NCBI GenBank assembly: GCA_936940865.1
Contig: CAKZJB010000159.1
Location: forward strand, 1 to 40,343
Length of the DNA stretch: 40,343 nt
Direction: 5' to 3'
From: an uncultured Asticcacaulis sp.
Lineage (GTDB): Bacteria > Pseudomonadota > Alphaproteobacteria > Caulobacterales > Caulobacteraceae
Positions 25,349 to 33,782 of this stretch are shown in pieces. Position 1 is the first letter of the stretch; each line of letters starts with the position of its first letter. The translations under genes were made by a program, and so were the position numbers. The notes beneath the pieces are model-generated. The model was not told where the DNA came from, made no database searches, and worked only from the letters and a program-made list of their open reading frames with translations.

Positions 25349-27523
25349 CTATTTTCCATCGTCTTCGATGATGGCCAGGTCCCACGGCGCCAGCGTCAGC
25401 GTGTCGCCGGCGTTCACCCTGCGGCCGGTCAGAAGGTCGCTGCCGCCCTTGAAGGCATAGGGGAAACTGACCTCGGCACCCGAATAGTTGAAGTAGTAGC
25501 GGACCTGGCGGTTGAAGCCATTGACGCCGCTCTGCGCATGGACGCCTTTCGGCAGGTTTTGGTCCGGTCCGGTCATGCCGAGTTCGGTCAGGTAGGACCG
25601 CAGCACCTCGGTCTGCAGCTTGTCGGAAAGATAGGTGCCTTCATAGATCACCTTGCCGGCGCCGTAATTATTGGCCGTGATCGCCGGCCAGCGGCCGTAG
25701 AAGGGGTGGTCGTACCAGGCCAAAGCCTTCGCCGTATCGAGCTGGAGGAACTCGGCCCAGTACTGCACCTTGTTGTCGCCGCCCGCATGATAGGGATCGT
25801 CCTTCAGCGTCAGCGCCTGCGGCAGGTTGGAGAATTCCTGGTAATGGAAGCCCAACGCCTCGCGCAGGGGACCAGGCGCCATCGTCCAGCGCACGGCAGT
25901 GCTCTCGTTGGTGAAGCCGCTCTTGAAGGTCATCAGCACGTGGCCGCCCGTCTTGACGTAGTCCGAGATGCGCTGCAGCAGCGCGTCGTCGGCAACATAA
26001 AGCGCAGGAACGATCAACAGCTTGTACCGGGAGAAATCCTGCGTTTCCGGGAAAACGAAATCCGCTCCCGTATTCAGGTCGTACAGCGACCGGTGGATTT
26101 GCCTGACCAGCGAGCCGTAGTCGGCCTTGCTGCCGCCGTTGCCCCACTGGCTGTCCTTGGCGAACGGCATGTCGTTGATGGCATTGAGCGAATCGCGGCT
26201 CCACAGGATAGCGACATCATTGTGGATCTTCAGGTTCACCAGCCGCGGGCCGATCTTTTGCAGTTCGTGCGCGGTGCGGCTCATCTCGGCATAGGCGCGG
26301 TTGGGCTCGAGGTCGTGCGACAGCACCCCCTTCCAGTAGGTTTCCTGGTTGGCGGGGATCGACGCCCAGTGCCAGTATTCGACCATGTTGGCGCCATTGG
26401 CGATGTGCGTATAGACGTCTTCGCGGAACTGGCCGTCATAGGGCGGGTACTGGAAGGACGAGCTCCAGTCCGTCGTCTGGGCGTTGGTCTCGGTGACCAG
26501 GAAGTTGTCGCCCTTGAGCGATCGCGTGAAATCGGCCTGGGCCGCCTGATCGGCGCCGTTGTAATAGTCGGGCGGCGACCAGTGGTAGATGTTGACGCCC
26601 GCGATATCGAGCGAAGATGCGACCGCCTCCTCGTTGACGTCGGCATGCATCTGACCGGCGAAATCGGTCGTCACGAACTGGCGCGGCCCGGCGCATTCGC
26701 GCACCAGGTCCGACTGCCAGTGCAGAAAGTCGGTGACGCGCATCTGGCTCCAGCGCGACCATTCGAGCTTGTAGCCCGTGCTTTGCGCGCCGTCGCGGGT
26801 CGGCAGGTCCTCCCAGGTATGGATGTCCTGGCCCCAGTAGTTGAGGAACCAGGCCTTGTTGAGGTTTTCCGGGGTGCCGAACTTCTTTTCGAGATAGTGC
26901 CGGAAGCCGATGAAGACGTCGTCGTTGGCCGCGCCGTAGCTGCTGGTCTCGTTGTCGATCTGCCAGCCGATGACGTTGGGATTATCCTTGTAATGGGCGA
27001 CGATACGCCGGATCAGCCGCTCGGCATAGAAGCGGTAGGCCGGCGAATCGGTGTCCATATTCTGGCGCATGCCATAGGTGTTGGGCGGGCTGTTCAGCCG
27101 GCGCGCCAGGATTTCCGGATGCTGATGCGCCATCCACGGCGGAATGGAATAGGTCGGCGTCCCCATGATGACCTTTATGCCGGCCTTGCCCATGGCGTCG
27201 ACGACGCGGTCCATCCAGGCATAGTCGAAATGGCCGTCTTCCGGCTCCCACAGGCTCCAGGTCGACTCGCCCATGCGCACGACGTTGAAGCCGGCGGCCT
27301 TCATCATCGCTATGTCCTTGTCGAGGCGGTCATAGGGCATGTATTCGTGATAATAGGCCGCGCCATAAAGAATGGTCGGGAATTCGGGCGCGGCCGCTTT
27401 AGCCGGAGCCTTTGGTGTTTCGGCCGCCACGGGCGAACCCACGGCCAGAAGTGCGCCGGCAAGCAAGGCCGTGACAGCGGCCTGCCCCCGCCTCTTGATG
27501 TTTCGAAACGTCCGGGTCGTCAT
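25349..27523 (-). CDS. GH42 beta-galactosidase, exported
   Basis: The product is 724 aa. The ATG at 27523 has GGGGAAAA upstream. Residues 1-38 are a signal peptide with an RR pair (IKRRGQAAVTALLAG). The TIM barrel opens with LYGAAYYHEYMPYDR. The acid/base is Glu192 in GWQIDNETSSYG and the nucleophile Glu345 in LVTETNAQTTDW, both in the GH42 positions. A flavodoxin-like trimerisation domain follows (about 420-640) and a small C-terminal beta domain. GH42 enzymes remove terminal beta-galactose from short oligosaccharides. It stands 199 nt after the GH97 gene on the same strand and ends in a clear terminator. In this setting it may remove galactose from xyloglucan or galactan oligosaccharides. 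Confidence 0.92.
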   Translation of the reverse strand: MTTRTFRNIKRRGQAAVTALLAGALLAVGSPVAAETPKAPAKAAAPEFPTILYGAAYYHEYMPYDRLDKDIAMMKAAGFNVVRMGESTWSLWEPEDGHFDYAWMDRVVDAMGKAGIKVIMGTPTYSIPPWMAHQHPEILARRLNSPPNTYGMRQNMDTDSPAYRFYAERLIRRIVAHYKDNPNVIGWQIDNETSSYGAANDDVFIGFRHYLEKKFGTPENLNKAWFLNYWGQDIHTWEDLPTRDGAQSTGYKLEWSRWSQMRVTDFLHWQSDLVRECAGPRQFVTTDFAGQMHADVNEEAVASSLDIAGVNIYHWSPPDYYNGADQAAQADFTRSLKGDNFLVTETNAQTTDWSSSFQYPPYDGQFREDVYTHIANGANMVEYWHWASIPANQETYWKGVLSHDLEPNRAYAEMSRTAHELQKIGPRLVNLKIHNDVAILWSRDSLNAINDMPFAKDSQWGNGGSKADYGSLVRQIHRSLYDLNTGADFVFPETQDFSRYKLLIVPALYVADDALLQRISDYVKTGGHVLMTFKSGFTNESTAVRWTMAPGPLREALGFHYQEFSNLPQALTLKDDPYHAGGDNKVQYWAEFLQLDTAKALAWYDHPFYGRWPAITANNYGAGKVIYEGTYLSDKLQTEVLRSYLTELGMTGPDQNLPKGVHAQSGVNGFNRQVRYYFNYSGAEVSFPYAFKGGSDLLTGRRVNAGDTLTLAPWDLAIIEDDGK

Positions 27524-27560
27524 GCTTTTCCCCAAGCTTTTGATTTTTGGCTACGGCTGA

Positions 27561-27591
27561 AACAATTGTTCGTATATGAAAACGTATTTCA
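27561..27591. promoter_or_regulatory. Two dyads just upstream of the GH42 gene
   Basis: A perfect palindrome AACAATTGTT (27561-27570) is followed by TGAAA-N5-TTTCA (27577-27591). The second resembles the 15-bp TGGAAAT-N-ATTTCCA form known for E. coli IclR. Both lie 38-68 bp before the start codon, a usual place for an operator, and suggest that GH42 has its own promoter. Confidence 0.4.
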
Positions 27592-27650
27592 CCTGCGAGC
27601 ATAGCGGACTCACGGGAACATTGCAATAATCAGACAAATGAAAACGCCAA

Positions 27651-27687
27651 CGGCCATGCCGCGCTTTTATCAAACACGCCATGGCCG
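27651..27687. other. Inverted repeat between GH97 and GH42 genes
   Basis: CGGCCATG (27651-27658) and CATGGCCG (27680-27687) form an 8-bp stem with a 21-nt loop, 35 nt past the GH97 stop. Downstream on the minus strand only a short GTTTT follows, so it is at best a weak terminator. Confidence 0.35.
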
Positions 27688-27722
27688 GGTCATTGCAAGC
27701 CAGTTCCCTGGAATCCGCGAAG

Positions 27723-29594
27723 TTACCGTTTGGGGCTCAACACGATGACGCCCCCGCCCGCGCCTTTCATGGCAAGCGAGACATGGCTTTTCGCCGTCAC
27801 GACCGTGGTGCTTTCCGCAAGGCTGTTGGGGTCGGCGCCGTCGACCCATTGCCGGGCCGAATAGACCCCCTTGCCGAGGAACGACAGGGGAATGTCGACC
27901 GTCCGGCCGTCCTGGTTGGTCATGGCGCCGACATACCAGATGTCGCGTTTACGCCGCGCCAGCGCGACATAGGTTTCGGGCGTGCCGCCGATAAAGCGCG
28001 TCTCGTCCCAGGCCGTCGGCACCATCTTTACGAAGTCGAAGCCCTGGGCGTCCTTATAGGCGTCGGGATCGTCGGACACCATCTGCAGCGGACTGTCATA
28101 GACGACGTACATGGCCAGGGCCTGGCCGCGGGTCGTCTGGGTCATGGGCATCAGGTCGCGGACCTGGAAGGTTTCCGGTGTGGCGTTGTGGAAACCGCCC
28201 GGCGTATAGTCCATCGGCCCCAGCAGCATGCGCGTATAGGCCAGGCGGACATTGTGGTCAGGCGTAATATGCCTGGAGAACTTGTTCCATTCGGCGCCCA
28301 TCACGCCTTCCTGGGTTATGAAGTTGGGATAGGTGCGCTGAAGGCCCCCCGGCGGATAGGCGCCGTGCATGTCGAGCAGCATGTGCCGCTTCGCCGTGCC
28401 TTCGGCCAGGTCGTGGTAGAAATTCACCATCTCCTGATCGTCGCGCTCCATGAAGTCGACCTTGATCCCCTTGATGCCCCAGCGCTGGTAGGTGTCGAGC
28501 ACCTGGTCGATACGCGGCTGGACATGGCGCCAGTGCGCCCACAGGAGCAGGCCCACATGGCGGTCGGCCGCGTATTTCACCAGGGCCGGCATGTCGATGG
28601 CCGGATCCGGGCGGGTAATATCCGTTCCGGGATCGGGATTGCAGCACGGCGTCGCCCCGTAAGCCCAGCCGGCGTCGATCAGGAAATAGGGAAAGCCCGA
28701 TGCCGCGGCGAAGTCGATAAAGCGCTCATAGCGCTCCATGGTCGGCTTGGCGCCGGCGGTCGGCCCCGACCACCAGTCCCAGGCGACCTTGCCAGGCTTG
28801 ACCCACGAAAAGTCGCCCTGCGCCTGCGGCGCCAGATTGCCGATCAGCGGCGAAGGGATCAGGTCGCCGGCACGGTCGCCCATCATGACGATGCGCCAGG
28901 CGCTGGAAAGGCCGCTGGCCGAACGGACGGCCACATCCGGAGTACCCGGAAGCGGGGTCACGCGCACATGGAAACCATGGGCGACCGGCTCGAGGCCGCT
29001 GCCGGCATAGCCCGCCAGGCCGGACTGGGCGATGGCGAAATGGGTGCGCCCGCTGGCTGACGCGCACACGGCCGGAATATCGTAGAGCTTGTCGGCCTTG
29101 AGTTCGGACACCTTCAAGAGGCTAGACGGCATTTCGTGCGAACCAACATATTCACCGACCTCGCATTCGGCGTCGTTCGGAAACAGGAAGCCGGTCGCTT
29201 CGCCCTTTATCGCGTGGGCCGCCCCGTCCGCCAGGCGATAGCGGAAGGCGATGCCGCCATTGTAGGCGCGGGCCTCAAGGGTCACCTGGCGGTGTTTACC
29301 CGTGGTTTCGCGATAGGTCACCACGACGCCGTTATAGGCATCGACGGCGAGGTTCGCCTTGGTGGCGACCAGCGGGATGGTGCGCTTGCGGCTCTCCTTG
29401 CGAACCGCGGCGGCGGCCAGGGGACCATAGGGATCTGTCTCCGCCGGGATCAAGCCGAGCGGCGACGACGCCACGATCTCCTCGCCCTTGCGCGACACCG
29501 AATAGTGCGTGCCATCTCCGGACAGCCTGAATTCGATGGTCTTGTCCGGGGACGCAACAACGAGGCCGGCCGCCGCGGCGAGAATGGGAAGCAT
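27723..29594 (-). CDS. GH97 glycosidase, retaining (alpha-galactosidase type)
   Basis: The product is 623 aa, normal for GH97. A short signal peptide (LPILAAAAGLVVA) starts at the ATG 29594, preceded by AAGGA. An N-terminal beta-sandwich (about 15-265) leads into the TIM barrel: KVAWDWWSGPTAG, FPYFLIDAGWAYG, KGIKVDFMERDDQEM and NFITQEGVMGAEWNK. Asp380 in KVDFM is where the retaining GH97 enzymes, such as the Bacteroides BtGH97b alpha-galactosidase, have their nucleophile; inverting SusB-type alpha-glucosidases lack it. This favours alpha-galactosidase over alpha-glucosidase. Glu429 and Glu435 are acid/base or calcium-ligand candidates. It heads a minus-strand pair with GH42 and lies 131 nt after the small helix-turn-helix-like gene. 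Confidence 0.9.
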   Translation of the reverse strand: MLPILAAAAGLVVASPDKTIEFRLSGDGTHYSVSRKGEEIVASSPLGLIPAETDPYGPLAAAAVRKESRKRTIPLVATKANLAVDAYNGVVVTYRETTGKHRQVTLEARAYNGGIAFRYRLADGAAHAIKGEATGFLFPNDAECEVGEYVGSHEMPSSLLKVSELKADKLYDIPAVCASASGRTHFAIAQSGLAGYAGSGLEPVAHGFHVRVTPLPGTPDVAVRSASGLSSAWRIVMMGDRAGDLIPSPLIGNLAPQAQGDFSWVKPGKVAWDWWSGPTAGAKPTMERYERFIDFAAASGFPYFLIDAGWAYGATPCCNPDPGTDITRPDPAIDMPALVKYAADRHVGLLLWAHWRHVQPRIDQVLDTYQRWGIKGIKVDFMERDDQEMVNFYHDLAEGTAKRHMLLDMHGAYPPGGLQRTYPNFITQEGVMGAEWNKFSRHITPDHNVRLAYTRMLLGPMDYTPGGFHNATPETFQVRDLMPMTQTTRGQALAMYVVYDSPLQMVSDDPDAYKDAQGFDFVKMVPTAWDETRFIGGTPETYVALARRKRDIWYVGAMTNQDGRTVDIPLSFLGKGVYSARQWVDGADPNSLAESTTVVTAKSHVSLAMKGAGGGVIVLSPKR

Positions 29595-29725
29595 GGGTGG
29601 TCCTTCTGCAGACAGGCTTTTACGGCGGGCCGAAGACACCGCCCCGGCCGCGCACATTCAGATGCGTTACTTAACTATCACATGCGGAAATTTGTTTTGC
29701 ACGTAAAATATCACACCGCCACGGG

Positions 29726-30196
29726 TCATGCCCGGCGTATTTCCCAGCGGAAGCGCGACCGCGACTGCTCGATCTTCCGCACCAGCCCCTTCTGATTTTG
29801 TACCCACAGGCTGACGCAGACGCGGTGCGTCATGTTTTTCAGGCGGCCGGCGTCGGCTATGTCCAGCGCCTGAAGGGTCATGATTTCGATCGCTATGTCG
29901 CGGGCGCTTAACGAACGCTCCGTGGCGGCGAGCACCCGCAGCACCATGCTGGGGACACTTCTTGCGTCCGGCATTTGCACTTCGTGAGCCGGCTCGGGGC
30001 GTGCCGAGCCGCTTACCGCCCTGATCGCGGAATTCACGCAGCCGAATTCGCTGGAGAGCTGCTCAAGATGTTGACGAATGCGTTCGATCTCGTCGCCGAT
30101 ATCGGTCAATTTCCGGAGGAGCGTCTGAAGCTCCGCCGCACCTTCGGCCGGGTTTACGCCTGCGCTGTGGGCCATAGGTCGCTGAATAATTTCCAT
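29726..30196 (-). CDS. Small coiled-coil plus winged-helix-like protein, unknown function
   Basis: The product is 156 aa. Residues 18-55 form an amphipathic, coiled-coil-like helix (LQTLLRKLTDIGDEIERI, then a Q-H-L-E-Q-L stretch). Residues 80-155 look like a winged helix: PSMVLRVLAATERSLSARD, then a T-H-R-V helix and a wing ending in FRWEIRRA. This layout, a short coil followed by a 'prepare next round of division' type HTH, resembles conserved hypothetical proteins of alphaproteobacteria; I do not know a function. It stands upstream of GH97 on the same strand and diverges from TonB receptor 3. A perfect dyad lies 20 bp before its start. It may be a local regulator. Start choice is weak: Met at 30175 is an alternative. 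Confidence 0.65.
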   Translation of the reverse strand: MEIIQRPMAHSAGVNPAEGAAELQTLLRKLTDIGDEIERIRQHLEQLSSEFGCVNSAIRAVSGSARPEPAHEVQMPDARSVPSMVLRVLAATERSLSARDIAIEIMTLQALDIADAGRLKNMTHRVCVSLWVQNQKGLVRKIEQSRSRFRWEIRRA

Positions 30197-30577
30197 TTAT
30201 TGTCATTAGTAAAAATGCAATCGAATTGCAACGATATATTGACTGCGTAATACAGCCGGAATCGGAACCGCCCATGCGGCCTTCTTTCCATTTCATGGCG
30301 AGCCGCAAATAGCGCCGCAAAAAATAAACATTATATTTCAGTTTTTTATTTCCAATTGTGATGCCGCCATCACAACCTGCCTTTGAAACAGTTCGCGCAA
30401 TGTGTGCCGCCCGCGCCACATTACACTGACAAATCGATCGGGCGCATGGACTGCTGATTTCCTGAATGATAATTGTTATCATAGGTGGAAGATTCGCACC
30501 CGCGCCACGCAGGACGGCTCCACCCTACAGCCAAAAATGAACAGAACAGGCCGCCTCGCGCGGCGGGGAAGAAACAC
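30197..30577. promoter_or_regulatory. Divergent control region of TonB receptor 3 with three perfect dyads
   Basis: This 381-bp gap between divergent genes contains TGCAAT-CGA-ATTGCA (30216-30230), TTGTGATG-CCGC-CATCACAA (30356-30375) and ATGATAA-TTG-TTATCAT (30466-30482). The last is 95 bp before the receptor start and the first 20 bp before the small HTH-like gene. All have perfect arms of six to eight bases and odd or even centres that differ, so at least two different proteins are probably involved. Confidence 0.55.
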
Positions 30578-33500
30578 ATGAACCTCAGCAACAGACTCCG
30601 GTATTCTGTCCTTCTGTCAGGCGTATCCTTTTTCGCACTTGGAATGACAGCGCTGGCGGCACCCGCTGACGCGCAGGACAAGGCGGCGTCGCCGAAGGAC
30701 GACCAGGTCGTCGTCGTCACCGGCCAGCGCGCGGCGTTGAAATCGGCTCAGAAAATCAAGCAGAATTCGGACGAGGTCGTCGATTCGATCGTCGCCGACG
30801 ATATCGGCAAGCTGCCCGACCGCTCCGTCATCGAAGTCCTGCAACGCGTCGTCGGCGTCTCGATCAGCCACTCCTACAACGACATCGCCGGCCATACGGA
30901 CCCCGAACACTTCGCGGTCGAAGGCAGCGGCGTCACGATCCGCGGCATGACCTACGTGCGGTCGGAAATCAACGGCCGGGACAGCTTCAGCGCCAATGGC
31001 GGCCGGTCACTGAGTTTCGAAGACGTCCCGCCGGAACTGATGGCCGGGGTCGACATCTACAAGAACCCGTCCGCCGAGCAGATCGAAGGCGCGATCAGCG
31101 GCCTCGTCAATCTGCGCACCGCCATGCCGTTCGATTTCAAGGGCATGAAGATCAGCGGCGCCGTCGGCGCGAACTATGCCGAACTGGCCGGCGGATCGCC
31201 CAAGCCGTCGGCGTCCGTCCTGTTCTCGGACCGCTGGCATACGGACGCCGGTGAATTCGGCCTTCTCGTCGACCTGGCGCATTCGGAAACCCAGACCCGC
31301 ACCGATGGCGTCGAACAATTTTCCCTGTACCCGCGCGTCCAGAGCCTGGAAGCCACCAACAACGCGGCGAACTCGGCCTGGCTGCCGGTGGGCAAGACGA
31401 CCTGGATTTCGCCGGGCGATTCCTCCTGGCGGACCCTGGCCTATAACCGCAAGCGCGACGGCCAGTATCTGGCCCTGCAATGGCGTCCGAACGACTCGGT
31501 CGACACGTCGCTGACCGTGTTCCGGTCGTACTACAAGTTCCACTGGGACGAAAACGCCATCTTCGCGTCGGTGAACCCGTACAACATCGTGCCGGCCGCC
31601 AACACCAACTTCACGATCGAGAACAATATCGTCGTCGCCGGCACCGAAGCGGATACCGCCGACAACGGCATTCCGTTCAATGACGACGTGCGTTCGGCCG
31701 ACCGCATGTCCACCACGACCGACTCGTCCTGGAAGCTCAGCTGGCACGTCAATGACAAGCTGACCCTGAAGTCCGACCTGCAATACGTCTATGCGACGAT
31801 GAAGAGCGACGACTTCACCGTCGCCTCGGGTGTGAACATCCCTTATGAAACCTACGATCTGCGCGGCAAATTCCCGACGGCCTCGGTGGACCCCGCCTAC
31901 CTGACCAACCCCAACAACTATTATTGGGCCTTCACCATGGACGGCCTCAGCCGCGCCACCGGCAAGGAATGGTCGTGGCGCGGCGACGCCGACTACGACC
32001 TGGGCGACGGTTTCTTCAAATCGTTGCGCGCCGGCATCCGTGTCAACGACCGCACCGCCCACACCGAATTGTCGGAGCCCGGCAACGGCTATAACTGGGC
32101 CGCGGTCTCGCAGACCTGGATGCTGGGCTGGTACGAGCCGAGCCTGGCTTACTTCAACCAGTTCCCGGCGCCTTACAAGACGTTCAGCTTCCCGAACTAT
32201 ATGAACGGCGCCCTCAACGTGCCGTCGGCCGTCATCTTCCCCGCCACGTCGCTTGCGACCGGCTGGCCGAATACGTTCGCGACGCTGCAAAGCTACCAGA
32301 CCCAGCTCTGCCAGCAGCTGAACCCGGGCTGCGTCAACGGCTGGAAGCCTGCGGCATTGTCAGGCGACCCCTCGAAGGGCGGAATAAACACGCAGAGCGA
32401 AAAGACGTCCGCCGCCTACCTGACCCTGCGCTTCGGTTCCGACACGGCGGCGATTCCCTTCGACGGCAATATCGGCGTCCGCATCGTGAAGACCGAGGAC
32501 GAAGCCAACGGCTATATGTCGCTGACCCAATTTACACCCGACCCCAAGCTGCCCCCCGGGACCTATTACTCGTTCGCCGGCTTCGCCAACCCCATAAGTG
32601 CGAAGAACAGCTTCACCAATGTCCTGCCCAGCCTGAACGTCCGTTTCAAGCTGTCGCATGACCTGCAGGCCCGGATCGCCTTGTCGAAGGGCATTTCGCG
32701 CCCGGACTTCTCTCAACTCCAGGCCTTCACCTCACTGGGCACCAGTATCGACAACACGACCACAGTCCAGCATTTCACCGGGTCGAGCAGCGGCAATCCG
32801 TATTTGCGGCCGACCACATCGGATAACCTGGACCTGACGCTGGAATGGTACTTCGCGCCCACCGGCTCGCTCACCGGCGCGCTTTTCGCCAAGAACCTGA
32901 AGGATGTCGTCGTAAACCAGCTCTTCAACGTCACCGAAAACGACACCGCCGGTAACCCGCACGTCTTTACCGCCAACGGCCCGATCAACGGCGCCAGCGG
33001 GTCGATAAAAGGCTTCGAAGTGGCCTATCAGCAGTATTACGACGAGTACCTGCCGAACTGGGCGAAGGGCTTCGGACTGCAGGCAAACGTCACCTTCATC
33101 GACAGCCACCGCAAACTGTACACGCCGGTGACGAGCGCCTACTGCGACTCGTCCAACAGCCAGACCGCGAACCTGAACCTGAACCTCAACGGCTGCGATA
33201 CGGACGGACGGACCTTCGGCAACCTGCCCCTGCAGAACCTGTCGAAATACGCCTATAACCTGGCGATCCTGTACGACAAGGGACCGCTGTCCGGGCGCCT
33301 GGCCTATAGCTGGCGCAGCCGGTACCTGCTCGGCGTCAACGTCAACGCCGCCAACGGTGGCAACGGCCTGAACACGGATATCAGCAGTCCCAACTACGGC
33401 CAGCAGAATATCAGTTTCGGCCTGCCGGTCTATGGCGACGACTATGGCCAGCTCGACGGCGGGATCTTCTACAAGATCAACGACCACGTCACCCTCGGCC

Positions 33501-33625
33501 TCGAGGCCCAGAACCTGACGGACGCCGTTTACAAGGAGGTTGTCCAGCAGCACGTCGCGAACCACGGTCTGGCCTGGTACAAGAGCGGACGCAGCTTCAC
33601 CGCCCAGGTTCGCATGACTTTCTAG
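30578..33625 (+). CDS. TonB-dependent receptor 3 (Xanthomonas/Caulobacter carbohydrate type)
   Basis: The product is 1015 aa. I chose the ATG at 30578 with GGGGAAG upstream; it opens a signal peptide (RLRYSVLLSGVSFFALG, cleaved after A-D-A-Q). DQVVVVTGQR is the TonB-box-like segment. The plug has NSDEVVDSIVADDIGKLPD, EVLQRVVGVSIS and VEGSGVTIRGMTYVRSEING, and PELMAGVDIYKNPSAEQIEG marks the plug end. The barrel ends in Phe (VRMTF). It shares the plug style of receptor 1. It heads the plus-strand set with halogenase 3, an acetylesterase and GH27, so a galactose-bearing, acetylated oligosaccharide is a plausible ligand. Confidence 0.93.
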   Translation: MNLSNRLRYSVLLSGVSFFALGMTALAAPADAQDKAASPKDDQVVVVTGQRAALKSAQKIKQNSDEVVDSIVADDIGKLPDRSVIEVLQRVVGVSISHSYNDIAGHTDPEHFAVEGSGVTIRGMTYVRSEINGRDSFSANGGRSLSFEDVPPELMAGVDIYKNPSAEQIEGAISGLVNLRTAMPFDFKGMKISGAVGANYAELAGGSPKPSASVLFSDRWHTDAGEFGLLVDLAHSETQTRTDGVEQFSLYPRVQSLEATNNAANSAWLPVGKTTWISPGDSSWRTLAYNRKRDGQYLALQWRPNDSVDTSLTVFRSYYKFHWDENAIFASVNPYNIVPAANTNFTIENNIVVAGTEADTADNGIPFNDDVRSADRMSTTTDSSWKLSWHVNDKLTLKSDLQYVYATMKSDDFTVASGVNIPYETYDLRGKFPTASVDPAYLTNPNNYYWAFTMDGLSRATGKEWSWRGDADYDLGDGFFKSLRAGIRVNDRTAHTELSEPGNGYNWAAVSQTWMLGWYEPSLAYFNQFPAPYKTFSFPNYMNGALNVPSAVIFPATSLATGWPNTFATLQSYQTQLCQQLNPGCVNGWKPAALSGDPSKGGINTQSEKTSAAYLTLRFGSDTAAIPFDGNIGVRIVKTEDEANGYMSLTQFTPDPKLPPGTYYSFAGFANPISAKNSFTNVLPSLNVRFKLSHDLQARIALSKGISRPDFSQLQAFTSLGTSIDNTTTVQHFTGSSSGNPYLRPTTSDNLDLTLEWYFAPTGSLTGALFAKNLKDVVVNQLFNVTENDTAGNPHVFTANGPINGASGSIKGFEVAYQQYYDEYLPNWAKGFGLQANVTFIDSHRKLYTPVTSAYCDSSNSQTANLNLNLNGCDTDGRTFGNLPLQNLSKYAYNLAILYDKGPLSGRLAYSWRSRYLLGVNVNAANGGNGLNTDISSPNYGQQNISFGLPVYGDDYGQLDGGIFYKINDHVTLGLEAQNLTDAVYKEVVQQHVANHGLAWYKSGRSFTAQVRMTF

Positions 33626-33727
33626 GATTGGCTGGCCGGGGCACTCCCTGTCTCCGGCCGGCCTTGCGATGCGGGCCGATCCTTGCCGCGTCGCTGTCCA
33701 AGTCCGTACAAGGATCATCCCTGACTT

Positions 33728-33762
33728 GTCCTCCCGGCCGTCCGTGCCGGGAGGACTCTTTT
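33728..33762 (+). terminator. Rho-independent terminator between TonB receptor 3 and halogenase 3
   Basis: A perfect 10-bp stem (GTCCTCCCGG at 33728-33737, CCGGGAGGAC at 33747-33756) with a 9-nt loop is followed by TCTTTT (33757-33762). It lies about 100 nt past the receptor stop and 20 nt before the halogenase start, so the halogenase depends on read-through. A weaker GGCCGGGG/CTCCGGCC hairpin lies before it near 33634-33660. Confidence 0.85.
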
Positions 33763-33782
33763 CCAGAGGTTCCCGGTTCGTC

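Noticed and set aside
30356-30375. CRP site
   Set aside because: TGTGA and TCACA are present but separated by eight bases; the CRP site needs six.
30466-30482. Fur box upstream of receptor 3
   Set aside because: It is AT-rich and palindromic but does not give the GATAAT-type hexamer series of a Fur box, and the neighbouring genes concern sugars rather than iron. Kept only as an unnamed dyad.
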